Shown here piece by piece: positions 8,567 to 18,215 of a stretch of 64,000 nt of DNA (positions within the stretch are counted from its first letter, which is position 1; each line of letters begins with the position of its first letter). The stretch comes from Halobacillus aidingensis (lineage in GTDB: Bacteria; Bacillota; Bacilli; Bacillales; Halobacillaceae): NCBI RefSeq assembly GCF_900104185.1, contig NZ_FNIZ01000003.1:62001-126000 (forward strand). Reading direction: 5' to 3'. The notes beneath the pieces were generated by a model, which saw only the letters and a program-made list of their open reading frames with translations, did no database searches and had not been told where the DNA came from. The translations under genes were made by a program, and so were the position numbers.

Positions 8567-9974
8567 TTTTATTTCAGAGGACTTTTTACTGACCAACGAT
8601 TATGCGAAAACGCTTTATCATGATTTTGCCAAGGATCTCCCAATCATTGATTTTCATAATCATTTGCCTCCAGATGATATTTCAAAGGATGTCACGTTTA
8701 AGACACTGACGGATATATGGCTCGGTGGCGATCATTATAAATGGCGGCTGATGAGAGCGAATGGCATCGATGAACATTATATTACCGGCAATACGGATGA
8801 AAAGGAGAAGTTCAAAGCATGGGCTGAAACAGTTCCGAACACGCTCGGAAACCCACTGTTCCACTGGACTCACATGGAACTGAAAAGGTATTTCGGAATC
8901 GATGACTTTCTCAATCCTGAGACAGCGGATCGTATTTGGGACATGGCAAATGAAAAGCTTCAGAATGGTGGGATGTCCACGCAACAACTATTGAAAAAAG
9001 ATCGTGTCGAGTTTGTCGGTACGACGGATGATCCTACCGATGACCTGGCATTCCACAAAGAATTGCAGGATGGAAATCACCCGTTTCAAGTCGCTCCATC
9101 ATTCAGACCGGATCCTGGCTTGAAAATCGATAAAGAAGATTTCAATGCCTGGGTACAGAAACTGGGTGAAGTGACGAATACGGAGATTCAAAAGTACTCC
9201 GACTTCCTGGATGGATTAGCTGAACGTGTTGATTATTTTGATCATCATGGATGCAAAGCCTCCGATCATGGCATTGATGAGATGTTTTATAAACCAACGG
9301 ATGAGCAAGAAGTGGCAGGGATTTTTGATAAAAAAATGCGTGGAGAGAGCCTGACAAATGTTGAGGTGGAGAAGTATAAAACATTCACGCTTCAATTCCT
9401 CGCCTCCCTATACAACAAAAAAGGTTGGATTATGCAGCTTCATATCGGGGCGATGCGAAACAACAATACGAAAATGTTCGAACGTGTGGGTAGAGATGCG
9501 GGGTATGACTCACCGGGAGACCGCTCGCTTGCAAAGCCTTTATCCCATATGCTCGACTCTATTGAATATGGGAGCGGTCTTCCTAAAACGATCCTCTATT
9601 GCTTGAACCCGAAGGATTATTATGTGCTGGCGACGATTGCAGGGAATCATCAGGACGGAAGCACGGCTGGAAAAGTTCAATTCGGAACCGCCTGGTGGTT
9701 CAATGACCATATCGACGGCATGGAAAATCAAATGAAAATCCTCGCTAATGTCGGACTGATCAAACATTTTGTCGGGATGCTGACAGATTCACGTTCTTTC
9801 TTATCATTCTCCAGGCACGAGTATTTCAGAAGAATTCTCTGCAATCTATTCGGTACATGGGCACAAGACGGGAAAGTACCGTCAGATATTGAATGGCTGG
9901 GAGCTTATGTGAAAGATATCTCTTATCATAATGCAAAAGAATACTTCGGTTTGAAGAATGGAGTAATTCTATGA
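8559..9974 (+). CDS. uxaC: Glucuronate (uronate) isomerase
   Basis: UxaC converts D-glucuronate to D-fructuronate, and galacturonate to tagaturonate. The protein is 471 residues, essentially the E. coli length. It carries the family's N-terminal metal motif (IDFHNHLPP) and characteristic stretches such as QLHIGAMRNNN and GMLTDSRSFLSF. ATG 8559 was chosen over GTG 8550 because AAAGGAAGG lies 8 bp upstream of it. The start overlaps the GH31 stop by 8 bp, which indicates translational coupling. It is the first enzyme acting on the sugar released by UidA. Confidence 0.96.
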   Translation: MSNFISEDFLLTNDYAKTLYHDFAKDLPIIDFHNHLPPDDISKDVTFKTLTDIWLGGDHYKWRLMRANGIDEHYITGNTDEKEKFKAWAETVPNTLGNPLFHWTHMELKRYFGIDDFLNPETADRIWDMANEKLQNGGMSTQQLLKKDRVEFVGTTDDPTDDLAFHKELQDGNHPFQVAPSFRPDPGLKIDKEDFNAWVQKLGEVTNTEIQKYSDFLDGLAERVDYFDHHGCKASDHGIDEMFYKPTDEQEVAGIFDKKMRGESLTNVEVEKYKTFTLQFLASLYNKKGWIMQLHIGAMRNNNTKMFERVGRDAGYDSPGDRSLAKPLSHMLDSIEYGSGLPKTILYCLNPKDYYVLATIAGNHQDGSTAGKVQFGTAWWFNDHIDGMENQMKILANVGLIKHFVGMLTDSRSFLSFSRHEYFRRILCNLFGTWAQDGKVPSDIEWLGAYVKDISYHNAKEYFGLKNGVIL

Positions 9975-11056
9975 AAATGAGTTTTCGTTGGTATGGAGAG
10001 GACGATCCTGTCACGCTCGAACAAATCAAGCAAATCCCACAAATGAATGGCATCGTTTCAGCTATCTATGATATCCCTGCCGGGGAAGTATGGCCGCTGG
10101 AGAGAATCAAAGAATTGAAAAATGCGATTGAATCCGAGGGCCTTGAGCTTACAGTCATTGAAAGTGTACCCGTACATGAAGATATAAAGTTAGGGCGACC
10201 AACGCGGGATCATTATATTTCCAACTATCAACAAACGTTAAGAAACCTTGGTGAAGCTGGCATTTCAACGGTGTGTTACAACTTCATGCCCGTCTTCGAC
10301 TGGACGAGAACCAATTTGACTGAGCCTCTACCAGATGGGTCCCATTCTCTTGCTTATGAAGAATCAACCGCTCGAAGCTTAAATCCTTTAGATGGAAAAC
10401 TGACGCTTCCAGGCTGGGACCTTTCCTATCAGTCTACGGAATTGCAGGCCATTATGGATGAATATCAAACCATAGGTGAAGAGCAACTCATGGAGAACCT
10501 TATCTACTTCCTGGAAAAAGTCATACCAGTAGCAGAACAAGTAGATGTAAATATGGCTATCCACCCGGACGATCCGCCTTGGAACATATTCGGATTACCA
10601 AGAGTTGTAACGAACCGCAAAAATATTGAACGTATTCTTGGAAGTGTGGAAAGCCCCCACCATGGACTGACGTTTTGTTCAGGATCTTTCGGAGCTGAAG
10701 GGGAGAATGATTTGCTTCAAATCATAGAAGCTGCACGTGGACGTATCCATTTCGTCCATGCTCGGAACATCCGTTGGACAGGGGAGCGTTCATTCCAGGA
10801 AACTTCGCACTCGGTTCATGAAGGATCTCTTCCAATGATAGAAATTATAGGAAAACTTATCGACTGTGGGTATGAAGGTCCGATACGCCCTGATCACGGA
10901 AGAATGATCTGGGGAGAAGAAGGACGGCCCGGGTATGGATTGTATGATCGTGCCCTCGGGGCGACGTATTTAAATGGAATCATCGATACATGGAAAATGA
11001 ATCAAAGAACGGAGGATAAAGATGAAGCTGCCATTTCAAGTAGATCTCAATCATAA
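9971..11056 (+). CDS. uxuA: Mannonate dehydratase
   Basis: UxuA dehydrates D-mannonate to 2-keto-3-deoxygluconate. The 361-residue length matches the Bacillus type (about 359). The N-terminal FRWYGEDDPVTL, a metal-site HPDDPP and the C-terminal RPDHGRMIWG are typical. It overlaps uxaC by 4 bp (ATGA). Its 3' end extends 35 bp into the next gene, which has its own ribosome site there. Confidence 0.95.
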   Translation: MKMSFRWYGEDDPVTLEQIKQIPQMNGIVSAIYDIPAGEVWPLERIKELKNAIESEGLELTVIESVPVHEDIKLGRPTRDHYISNYQQTLRNLGEAGISTVCYNFMPVFDWTRTNLTEPLPDGSHSLAYEESTARSLNPLDGKLTLPGWDLSYQSTELQAIMDEYQTIGEEQLMENLIYFLEKVIPVAEQVDVNMAIHPDDPPWNIFGLPRVVTNRKNIERILGSVESPHHGLTFCSGSFGAEGENDLLQIIEAARGRIHFVHARNIRWTGERSFQETSHSVHEGSLPMIEIIGKLIDCGYEGPIRPDHGRMIWGEEGRPGYGLYDRALGATYLNGIIDTWKMNQRTEDKDEAAISSRSQS

Positions 11057-11864
11057 AGTCGCCGTCGTCACGGGTGGAAGTGGTGTCTTAGGGTCCGTTC
11101 TCAGCCGAACTTTAGCTCAATGCGGCGCAAAAGTCGCCGTTCTTGCGCGAAACCAAGAAAAGATCGATGAGGTTGTCACTTCCATTACAGAAGACGGGGG
11201 TACAGTTAGAGGTTACAGTGTAGATGTTCTCGATTCGGAAAGTCTCCAAGAAGTGAAGAAAAGCATCAATGAAGAATGGGGAAAGATCGACATTCTGATC
11301 AACGGTGCAGGGGGAAACCATCCGAAAGCAACGACGAGCAGCGAGTATTTTACTGGCGATGAGGAAGAGGCGCAGTCCTTTTTTGATCTGTCTCCCCATG
11401 CCGTTGATGATCTGTTTCGATTGAATTTTTCGGGCACTTTAGTTCCGACACAGGTGTTTGCCAAAGATATGCCAGGTAATGACGGGAGTACCATAATCAA
11501 TGTGTCATCCATGAACGCTTTTACCCCGCTTACGAAAATTCCGGCCTACAGCGGGGCTAAAGCAGCAGTCAGCAACTTCACCCAGTGGCTTGCGGTCCAT
11601 TTTTCTAAAGTGGGGATCAGAGTCAACGCCATAGCCCCAGGTTTCTTTCTTACCGATCAAAACCGAAACCTTCTGCTTAATGAAGCGGGGGATTACACAG
11701 AGCGCGCGGATAAAATCCTGACCCAGACGCCGATGGACCGATTCGGTGAGGCAGAGGAACTGGCAGGGACGATTCTCTGGCTGGTCGACTCAAAAGCATC
11801 CAGTTTCGTGAATGGAATCGTAGTTCCTGTCGATGGCGGTTTTTCCGCTTATTCAGGAGTATAA
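11022..11864 (+). CDS. uxuB: SDR-type D-mannonate oxidoreductase (fructuronate reductase)
   Basis: This 280-residue short-chain dehydrogenase has the NAD(P) loop GGSGVLG near residue 20 and the NAG-type motif NGAGG. The catalytic Y176 and K180 lie in YSGAK, and the C-terminus reads GIVVPVDGGFSA. In Bacillus uronate operons an SDR of this type (YjmF) stands next to uxuA and reduces fructuronate to mannonate, replacing the unrelated E. coli UxuB. Position between uxuA and kdgA supports that role. It begins inside the 3' end of uxuA. Confidence 0.85.
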   Translation: MKLPFQVDLNHKVAVVTGGSGVLGSVLSRTLAQCGAKVAVLARNQEKIDEVVTSITEDGGTVRGYSVDVLDSESLQEVKKSINEEWGKIDILINGAGGNHPKATTSSEYFTGDEEEAQSFFDLSPHAVDDLFRLNFSGTLVPTQVFAKDMPGNDGSTIINVSSMNAFTPLTKIPAYSGAKAAVSNFTQWLAVHFSKVGIRVNAIAPGFFLTDQNRNLLLNEAGDYTERADKILTQTPMDRFGEAEELAGTILWLVDSKASSFVNGIVVPVDGGFSAYSGV

Positions 11865-11876
11865 GGAGGGAAGAAG

Positions 11877-12509
11877 ATGAAGAAACTTGATGTGTATCAA
11901 CAATTGCTGAACAGTAAATTAACCGTGGTCGTTCGTGGAAACTCACCAGAACAGGCCATCGAAACCGCTGAGGCCTGTATAAGAGGTGGGGTCAAAAGTC
12001 TTGAGTTCACGTTCACTATTCCTCAGGCGGAAAAAGTTATCCAGCATTTTTCAAATCATGATGGGATCATCATCGGAGCAGGGTCTGTCCTTGATTCTGA
12101 AACCGCTAAATTAGCCATTCATTCAGGAGCCGAATACATCGTCGGACCGAATTTCAGTAAAGAAACGGCCAGGCTTTGTAATCGATATCAAGTCCCTTAT
12201 ATTCCAGGATGCATGACCGTGAACGAAACCATCGAAGCGCTTGAATTTGGTTTATCCATCGTGAAGCTGTTTCCTGGCCAAGCCTTTTCCCCTTCTCATA
12301 TCAAAGCGGTCAAAGGCCCGGTCCCTCAAGTGGAAATCATGCCTACAGGCGGTGTGGATCTTGATAACATCCAGGACTGGTTCCGAAACGGTGCTGTTCA
12401 CGTAGGAGTCGGAGGAGAGATTACTAGACCAGCTCAGCAGGGGAATTTTGAAACAGTTACCGCGAATGCAAAGTTGTTCATTGAAGCGATTGAAGAGGTG
12501 TTCGTATGA
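11877..12509 (+). CDS. kdgA: KDPG aldolase
   Basis: This 210-residue class I aldolase cleaves 2-keto-3-deoxy-6-phosphogluconate to pyruvate and glyceraldehyde-3-phosphate. The Schiff-base lysine is K130 in SIVKLFPG. The LEFTFTIP and AGSVLD segments match Eda/KdgA proteins. A GGAGGG ribosome site precedes ATG 11877. It overlaps kdgK by 4 bp. Confidence 0.94.
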   Translation: MKKLDVYQQLLNSKLTVVVRGNSPEQAIETAEACIRGGVKSLEFTFTIPQAEKVIQHFSNHDGIIIGAGSVLDSETAKLAIHSGAEYIVGPNFSKETARLCNRYQVPYIPGCMTVNETIEALEFGLSIVKLFPGQAFSPSHIKAVKGPVPQVEIMPTGGVDLDNIQDWFRNGAVHVGVGGEITRPAQQGNFETVTANAKLFIEAIEEVFV

Positions 12510-13507
12510 GTAGAATCGTCACTCTCGGAGAACCATTGATGCGAATGACTCCCCCAGGTTTTCAAAGAGTCAAAGAGACGAAGGAATTCCAAGCTACCAT
12601 CGGTGGGGCGGAACTCAATGCATCTGTAAATCTAGCAAACTTCGGACATGAGGTCACGTTCGTATCCGCGGTTCCAGACAATGACCTGGGAGAAAATGTG
12701 AGAAAATTCCTTCGGGAGCGGAACGTCAACGATCAATGGGTGAAAAGGGAAGAGGGACGGCTCGGTGTCTATTTCGTTGAAGAAGGATATGGACCCCGTT
12801 CAGCAAAAGTGACGTATGATCGCACCTACTCTTCCTTTTTGCAAGTGGCAGGGCAGGAATGGAAGTGGGACGCTATCTTCGAATCTTGTCAATTGTTCCA
12901 TGTGTCCGGTATTACACCGGCTCTTTCGTCCTCACTGAAGGAATTCACTCTTCAGGCGGTTAGAGAAGCTCGCAAAAGGAATGTCCTCATAAGTTTCGAT
13001 TGTAACTATCGAAGCAAATTGTGGAGTGAAGAAGAAGCAAAACTCGCTTTTGAACAGATTCTTCCTTATGTAGATATCTGTTTTGCCGGACAAAAGGACT
13101 TCACACATATTTTGAATGTAGGTCCAGAAGAGAACTTTCATCCAAGTCTATTAAAAAAATACTTCAGAGAAGCTTCGCAGGATTATGGAATTTCCCTTTT
13201 CGCCTGTACGAACAGAGAAGTGATAGATTCACAGAGTCATCAACTACAGGGTTTTCTATTTAAAAATGATCAGTTCATTGAAAGTCAGAAACATTCCATT
13301 CAGGTTTTGGACCGAATCGGTGGTGGAGACAGTTTTGCCGCAGGAATTCTGCATGGAATGCTAGAAGGTTTGGATGAGACGTCCATTCTTGATTTCGGAA
13401 TGGCTTCAAGTATCTTAAAGCACACGGTGAAGGGAGACCATTCTTCTTTTTCTGAAGATGAGGTGTTTGAATTTATGAATGCTCACCTTCATGATGTGGT
13501 TCGGTAA
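12506..13507 (+). CDS. kdgK: 2-keto-3-deoxygluconate kinase (PfkB family)
   Basis: This 333-residue ribokinase-fold kinase phosphorylates KDG to KDPG, the substrate of the preceding aldolase. The PfkB signature 2 region contains DRIGGGDSFAAG with catalytic D275, and the N-terminal substrate loop GGAELNASVNLANFG is typical of KdgK. The ATGA overlap with kdgA shows translational coupling. It is the last gene of the operon and is followed by a strong terminator. Confidence 0.93.
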   Translation: MSRIVTLGEPLMRMTPPGFQRVKETKEFQATIGGAELNASVNLANFGHEVTFVSAVPDNDLGENVRKFLRERNVNDQWVKREEGRLGVYFVEEGYGPRSAKVTYDRTYSSFLQVAGQEWKWDAIFESCQLFHVSGITPALSSSLKEFTLQAVREARKRNVLISFDCNYRSKLWSEEEAKLAFEQILPYVDICFAGQKDFTHILNVGPEENFHPSLLKKYFREASQDYGISLFACTNREVIDSQSHQLQGFLFKNDQFIESQKHSIQVLDRIGGGDSFAAGILHGMLEGLDETSILDFGMASSILKHTVKGDHSSFSEDEVFEFMNAHLHDVVR

Positions 13508-13518
13508 TGTAAAATGAA

Positions 13519-13555
13519 AAAGTCATTGAAGATTCACTCTTCAATGACTTTTTTT
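13519..13555. terminator. Bidirectional terminator between kdgK and inhA
   Basis: AGTCATTGAAGA and TCTTCAATGACT form a 12-bp stem with T-runs on both strands. It can end the glucuronide operon (plus) and inhA (minus). Confidence 0.92.
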
Positions 13556-13566
13556 AGTTCAACCTA

Positions 13567-15960
13567 TTATTTGAAAATCATCACTTTACCAACTGTACCA
13601 TCTTCACTTTGACCAGTGACTCTGAACTTCAGTCCATACTCAGGAACATTACGCCCTGCATCAACTAGACCTTGGTTGGAGTAGTCTGCACTGTCATCGA
13701 AAAGAGGTGTGCGCTTCGTGTAATTATCTTTCATGGTTACACCAAGAAGATCTGTGTAGTCTAAATACATTTTCTCTGACTTATCCAAGCTGAATGCGGC
13801 ATCGTGCACTTGGTAACGTGTGCCTGCTACAGCTCCATCACTCCATTTGTTTACACGCTGGTCTGCATCGACAACGCCGACAAAACCATCCCCAGGGTGA
13901 ATGCCAGTCCAGTTTTCAGAGTATTGGTTATCCACGTACCAAACGACAAGTCCATCATCAAATGTCATGAGACTATCTCCACGGCGGATGTTGGCTAATC
14001 CTTCATCGACACCGTTGTGGCTACGCCATTCAAGAAGATAGTAGTGTTCAGATTGTTTAATTCCATCTTCTTTCGTGAAGCCGTCAAGTGTGAACTTTGC
14101 TTCACCTTCTGCATCATCAAATAAAACTTCTTCCCCGTCTACGACAACTGAAAGATCATCAGCGTATAGACCTGGATTTGATACTGCAGCATCTGTCACG
14201 TATTCAATGGCAACTTCAACTTCTTGTCCTGCGTAAGCAGAAAGGTCGAAGGAAGCGTCGATCCAACCATCAGAACTTCCTGTAATTCCGTGACCGCGGT
14301 TAGAATCATGCGGGTTGGTATCTGTTGTAATATCACTTGGAATTGGTTCCCCGTTAACAGTGACGTATGCATAATCCCAATCTGTTTCAATATCGTACCA
14401 TGCCTTGAAATTGAATTCCGCACTCGTAGCATTTGTAAGATCGACTGTGGTGGTTAGATAGTTGTGAATTTCATCAGCACTACCGGAGAAGTACTCATAT
14501 TCACCACTAGCTGGTTCGTTGATGACCGTTTCTTTTTGTGGCAAGTTGACCTTAACGACATCATTCTTTGTACCTTTTGTATTCGCTTCATCTAAAAGGA
14601 ACTCCATGCCTTTTTCGTTAACATCATCAACATTAATTTCTGTTCCGGATAACCAGTTTCCTTCGGTACCTTCACTGTCTACGACAGCAGAAGCTTGAAG
14701 CATTTCTTTTGCATAAGGACTGAATCCTGTCGGCATTGTACCAGGAATGTCACCTGCCCAGCTTCCGCTTGACATGATGGACCAGTAGCTGACCGGCTCC
14801 CCTTGTCCTGAATACTGTGTATCATATTCGTCTGGAAGGCCGAGGTCATGTCCGAATTCGTGCGCCATAACTCCTACAGCACCGTCTTCAGGCTCAATGG
14901 TGTAATCGAAGGCTGCCATTGCACCGCCCCAGTATGGAACAGTCGCGTCTGTACCTTCAAGCGCAAATACGCCTCCAAGATTCCAGCGGTGAGACCAAAT
15001 CGCATCAGGACCTAGGGAACCTCCGCCAGCTTCTTCACCAACTCCAGAGTGGATGACCATCAAGTGGTCAACTAATCCATCAGCCTCGAGATAGTTTCCG
15101 TCACCGTCTAGGTCATAGCGATCCCACTTGTCATAGTCAGCAAGGTTTACTTCTGGATCAGCAGCTGCAGCTTCAAGAGCTTCTTTAACCAGCCCACGAG
15201 CATTGACATCACTATCATCTTCTGTTGGGTAGTTACCACCATAGGCAGCCGCTGGTTTACTAGCCGTGTACCAGCCAGCAACTTCACCTTCGACAGAATA
15301 ACTTCCACCGGATTGCTGTTCATAATATTGTTTCATAGATACATAGTTTTTCCCGTCTGGACCAGTCCAGCCACCATCACCAAATAACATGTCCTGGTAA
15401 TGTTCACGGGAGTACGCATCTTCGCCATCGTAATACATGTCTGTTTCATCAGCAGTCATAGAATTATGAGGTTTATCAGGATAGTCGATCAGAAGAACTA
15501 GAACTTTATCGGTACGCATTTCGCCGTCATAAGCTTCTTCCTCTACGCTATCAGGAGCATCAGCTTTTGCTTGTCCAAGTTTGTTTCCCTTCCCATTCGT
15601 CAGACTGTTATTTTTCATGGCTTTTTCTAGTTTTGCCTTGGTATCTGCTTTTTCATCATCTAACTGACCTTTCGCTTTTTCAGCAGAAGCCTGTTTAGAT
15701 TCCAGGAACTTCTTCAAGTCCTTCTCAGCTTCGGCAGGTGAAGCGTCTTTCGCGATTTTTCCACTTTCCTTCAACATCTCGATCAATCGTTCGTCATTCG
15801 CAATCGCTCCGTCGAAAGGCATGCCTCCTTGAGAATGTGAATGAGTTTTATGTACGTTCTCATGACCGGTCGTCGGCATTTCGAAAGCACTGGCGCTCAT
15901 TGGCCCTACAGCGAGCGCTAAGGCTAAAGCGGATGTTACAATCTTTGACGTTTTCTTCAA
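13567..15960 (-). CDS. inhA: Secreted immune inhibitor A metalloprotease (M6)
   Basis: This 797-residue zinc protease matches the usual InhA length. It has a signal peptide with an AxA-type end (MSASA, about residue 25). A Lys- and Ala-rich propeptide with predicted coiled coil runs to about 140. The catalytic core has HEFGHDLGLPDE (zinc histidines and the M6/metzincin-like extension), and C-terminal beta domains follow. InhA proteins degrade host or environmental proteins. The mature part is rich in Asp and Glu, as expected for a salt-adapted exoenzyme. It stands alone, between its own upstream region and the shared terminator. Confidence 0.95.
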   Translation of the reverse strand: MKKTSKIVTSALALALAVGPMSASAFEMPTTGHENVHKTHSHSQGGMPFDGAIANDERLIEMLKESGKIAKDASPAEAEKDLKKFLESKQASAEKAKGQLDDEKADTKAKLEKAMKNNSLTNGKGNKLGQAKADAPDSVEEEAYDGEMRTDKVLVLLIDYPDKPHNSMTADETDMYYDGEDAYSREHYQDMLFGDGGWTGPDGKNYVSMKQYYEQQSGGSYSVEGEVAGWYTASKPAAAYGGNYPTEDDSDVNARGLVKEALEAAAADPEVNLADYDKWDRYDLDGDGNYLEADGLVDHLMVIHSGVGEEAGGGSLGPDAIWSHRWNLGGVFALEGTDATVPYWGGAMAAFDYTIEPEDGAVGVMAHEFGHDLGLPDEYDTQYSGQGEPVSYWSIMSSGSWAGDIPGTMPTGFSPYAKEMLQASAVVDSEGTEGNWLSGTEINVDDVNEKGMEFLLDEANTKGTKNDVVKVNLPQKETVINEPASGEYEYFSGSADEIHNYLTTTVDLTNATSAEFNFKAWYDIETDWDYAYVTVNGEPIPSDITTDTNPHDSNRGHGITGSSDGWIDASFDLSAYAGQEVEVAIEYVTDAAVSNPGLYADDLSVVVDGEEVLFDDAEGEAKFTLDGFTKEDGIKQSEHYYLLEWRSHNGVDEGLANIRRGDSLMTFDDGLVVWYVDNQYSENWTGIHPGDGFVGVVDADQRVNKWSDGAVAGTRYQVHDAAFSLDKSEKMYLDYTDLLGVTMKDNYTKRTPLFDDSADYSNQGLVDAGRNVPEYGLKFRVTGQSEDGTVGKVMIFK

Positions 15961-16062
15961 TAAAATGACCCCTTCCTTTAGAAACCCTTTTTATCCTACA
16001 TTTTCTAATTTATCAAAAAAGAGAGAATAATCAATATTATTTGATAATTATTCAGAAAAATA
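15961..16062. other. AT-rich upstream region of inhA
   Basis: A minus-strand GAAGGGG ribosome site precedes the inhA ATG. The rest is very AT-rich and probably holds the inhA promoter, but I cannot assign boxes with confidence. Confidence 0.4.
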
Positions 16063-16100
16063 AGAAAAAAAGACTACCATTTGTCATTCGTGGTAGTCTT
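16063..16100 (-). terminator. Intrinsic terminator upstream of inhA
   Basis: AAGACTACCA (16070-16079) pairs with TGGTAGTCTT (16091-16100). On the minus strand the stem is followed by seven Ts. It would stop minus-strand transcripts coming from the beta-helix gene at 16417. The 316 bp between them (16101-16416) hold no gene I can support. Confidence 0.82.
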
Positions 16101-16416
16101 GAGTGTTCATCATCCGACATAATTTAATATTAAATGTCATAAATTGAATTTCATACTTTGATTGAACTTATAGAGATTTGTAGGGTTGGTAATGATACAA
16201 TAAGCGCCAGGTTTGGTGATTACTGTAATCGCATACCGACACTTAGAGAAGCATTTGCTAGTTGAAGGTAAAGAATGAGCAGTATTGGGGCATAAATACA
16301 TGGGATAAACGACGTAACATCATGGTATTTCTATTCGTAATTACGTCTTTCAATTACAGACAGATACTTTGTAGACACATACTTGTTCCAATTCTATACT
16401 CAGAGATTCTAATTCA

Positions 16417-17538
16417 TCAAACTGGTTTTATAGGAATGTACATAATCCCTGCGCTGGTCATGACTCGATAAACAGCATCTGTTGTTGGGTTAAGGTCTGT
16501 TCTTAACCATACTTGCCCTACCACAGGATTTTGAGGGTCACTCGTTCTTTTTTCAACTATTGTGGTGTCATGACTAACGACAAGGTTTTTTCTCCCTTTA
16601 TCACTGACACGATCCAGGGGCACATTTCTGGATAAGTCGACGAAATTATAAGACGACCTAACAGTGAAATCTACGACAGACCCGGAGTGGGTAATCTCAA
16701 ACAAGTCCCATACCATGCCTGTAAATCTGTTATCTTGGCCACTGGCTGTAATGATTTTCTTTGTAGAATTAGAGGGTTGGATTTGAAGGTTTGAAAATAT
16801 ATTTCCTGTTGTTTCAAATGGGACCGTTTCGCTTCCCTCAAGCACAATCATATGGACACAATCTTCGATGGCGATATTGTCAAAGTTATTCGCGTTTACC
16901 CAAGCCCTGCCGCTGCTAGGTTTTGTTGCGCGAAGATGTATTCCTTTTTCAAAGCCTACGATTTTAATGTTGCTGAAGTTTACAAATGAAATTTCGTGTT
17001 CGTTTCCTCCTGAGTAAAGGTAAATCCCAGTGCCCCCGTTATCCCCCATCCAGTTCAGTATTGTAATATCATCAATCTGTGTATTGTTCCACGTGTTGTA
17101 GAACTTTTGTGATCCATTCAATGAAATGGCTTTTCTTGTATATCCAGTTACGTCAATAGCAACTTTTCCACCTAAAAAGGAAGCATCTTGTTCTATGATG
17201 AATCCGTCCACATTCGCTCCCAACATGTAAACCGTAGAGTAAGCAGACAATAGACGTACACCTTTTTTTATAGTAATTGTGCTCTCTAAATAAAAACTTA
17301 GATCATCAGAAAATACGGTTTTTATGGAATGTTGCTCTGCATAGTCAATCGCTTTCTGTAACCTATCTGCATCACTTACTCCTGAAAAGTCAGATACTCG
17401 AATATAGACGGGTTGGGAACTTGACGAGTTACTGTCCTCAGGTTTTGAGGATAAAAGTGAAACAATCCCGTTTATTGCACTTGTCAAATTGTTGATCTCA
17501 TTCTGAAGTTCTTCATTGGAAAACACCAATTGGTACAC
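16417..17538 (-). CDS. Right-handed beta-helix protein, paralogue of the protein at 19242
   Basis: This 373-residue protein has no recognised function. Residues about 1-35 look like a short coiled coil (EELQNEINNL). From about 48 it reads like a pectate-lyase-fold protein: VSDFSGVSDADRLQKAIDYA is the usual entry to such a helix, followed by Asn- and Ile-rich rungs. Residues about 185-290 match the protein at 19242-20213 closely (SFVNFSNIKIVGF versus SFVDFSSIKIVGF; SGQDNRFTGMVWD versus SGSDNRFQGMIWD). There is no signal peptide. The C-terminus adds a small domain (DPQNPVVGQVWLRTD) that the paralogue lacks and that resembles short modules at the ends of phage-type structural proteins. A role in surface polysaccharide binding or modification is a guess from context. 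Confidence 0.75.
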   Translation of the reverse strand: MYQLVFSNEELQNEINNLTSAINGIVSLLSSKPEDSNSSSSQPVYIRVSDFSGVSDADRLQKAIDYAEQHSIKTVFSDDLSFYLESTITIKKGVRLLSAYSTVYMLGANVDGFIIEQDASFLGGKVAIDVTGYTRKAISLNGSQKFYNTWNNTQIDDITILNWMGDNGGTGIYLYSGGNEHEISFVNFSNIKIVGFEKGIHLRATKPSSGRAWVNANNFDNIAIEDCVHMIVLEGSETVPFETTGNIFSNLQIQPSNSTKKIITASGQDNRFTGMVWDLFEITHSGSVVDFTVRSSYNFVDLSRNVPLDRVSDKGRKNLVVSHDTTIVEKRTSDPQNPVVGQVWLRTDLNPTTDAVYRVMTSAGIMYIPIKPV

Positions 17539-17942
17539 CTCTTCTTTTCAATATTTTCCTTTTTATTTACTATAAAAGCTCTCTTAACAAGAATTTGATA
17601 TGTTCATTCTCACCTTAAAAAGCCGTCAAGATTTAAGACTGTATTATATGAAAAATATATACAATTGGTTCTTACGTCTCACGTGCATAAACAACGATGT
17701 TAAAACTCTAGGCGTGAGGTGAAAATCCTCCTATGTTGGCTGAAAGTAAAAGGTGGGTCTTCAAAAAATGTGTTCTTTCATAAGAATAAACGAGGAAAAA
17801 ATTTACTTATTATAGTGTTATTGCGAGTATTTTAAAGATTTAATGATAAATCTGTTCTCTAAAGTGAAATATGGGTATATTTGAGGTTTTCCATATGTTT
17901 ACCAAGGTTATATAATTAATTTATACCATTCTTAATAAAGAA
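17539..17942. other. Non-coding region upstream of the capsule phosphatase gene
   Basis: There is no plausible gene here. The sequence contains CTCACG (17678-17683), able to pair with CGTGAG (17713-17718), and an overlapping alternative hairpin GAGG/CCTC at about 17716-17730. TATAAT-like sequences occur near 17910, but I could not define a promoter with a good -35 box. Confidence 0.35.
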
Positions 17943-18029
17943 CGACCGGAGAGAATGCAAAGAACTACAGGAGAAGGAATAAATACCAACAAAATACATG
18001 CAGTGTTGTGTGTAGTTCAATTGCGGTCG
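17943..18029 (+). ncRNA. Candidate structured leader RNA upstream of cpsB
   Basis: Three nested pairings are visible: CGACCG (17943-17948) with CGGTCG (18024-18029), GAACTAC (17962-17968) with GTAGTTC (18012-18018), and CAACA (17987-17991) with TGTTG (18004-18008). Purine-rich internal loops separate them. This is consistent with a folded 5' leader about 190 nt before the cpsB start. I cannot assign it to a known family; the eps-associated (EAR) RNA is one candidate to test. Confidence 0.45.
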
Positions 18030-18215
18030 GCAGAGTTCTCAAATTTATGAGGTTGAACTTTATGGAATTTATTGGATTATTTTGTTTGACACTGTTGTTT
18101 GTTGGTTAGTAGCTACTTAATAAGTGCATGAAATCATTTACTAATTATCTAAGGTGTTAGGAAATAGTAATCTGTTTAATCTTTGTACAAAAAATACTAA
18201 AGAGGTGGAATGAAA

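Noticed and set aside
16262..16471. 69-codon plus-strand frame
   Set aside because: No ribosome site, overlaps the end of the beta-helix gene, unremarkable composition.
17939..18060. Remnant insertion sequence end suggested by the inverted repeats
   Set aside because: No transposase remnant or target duplication seen; nested pairings fit an RNA better.
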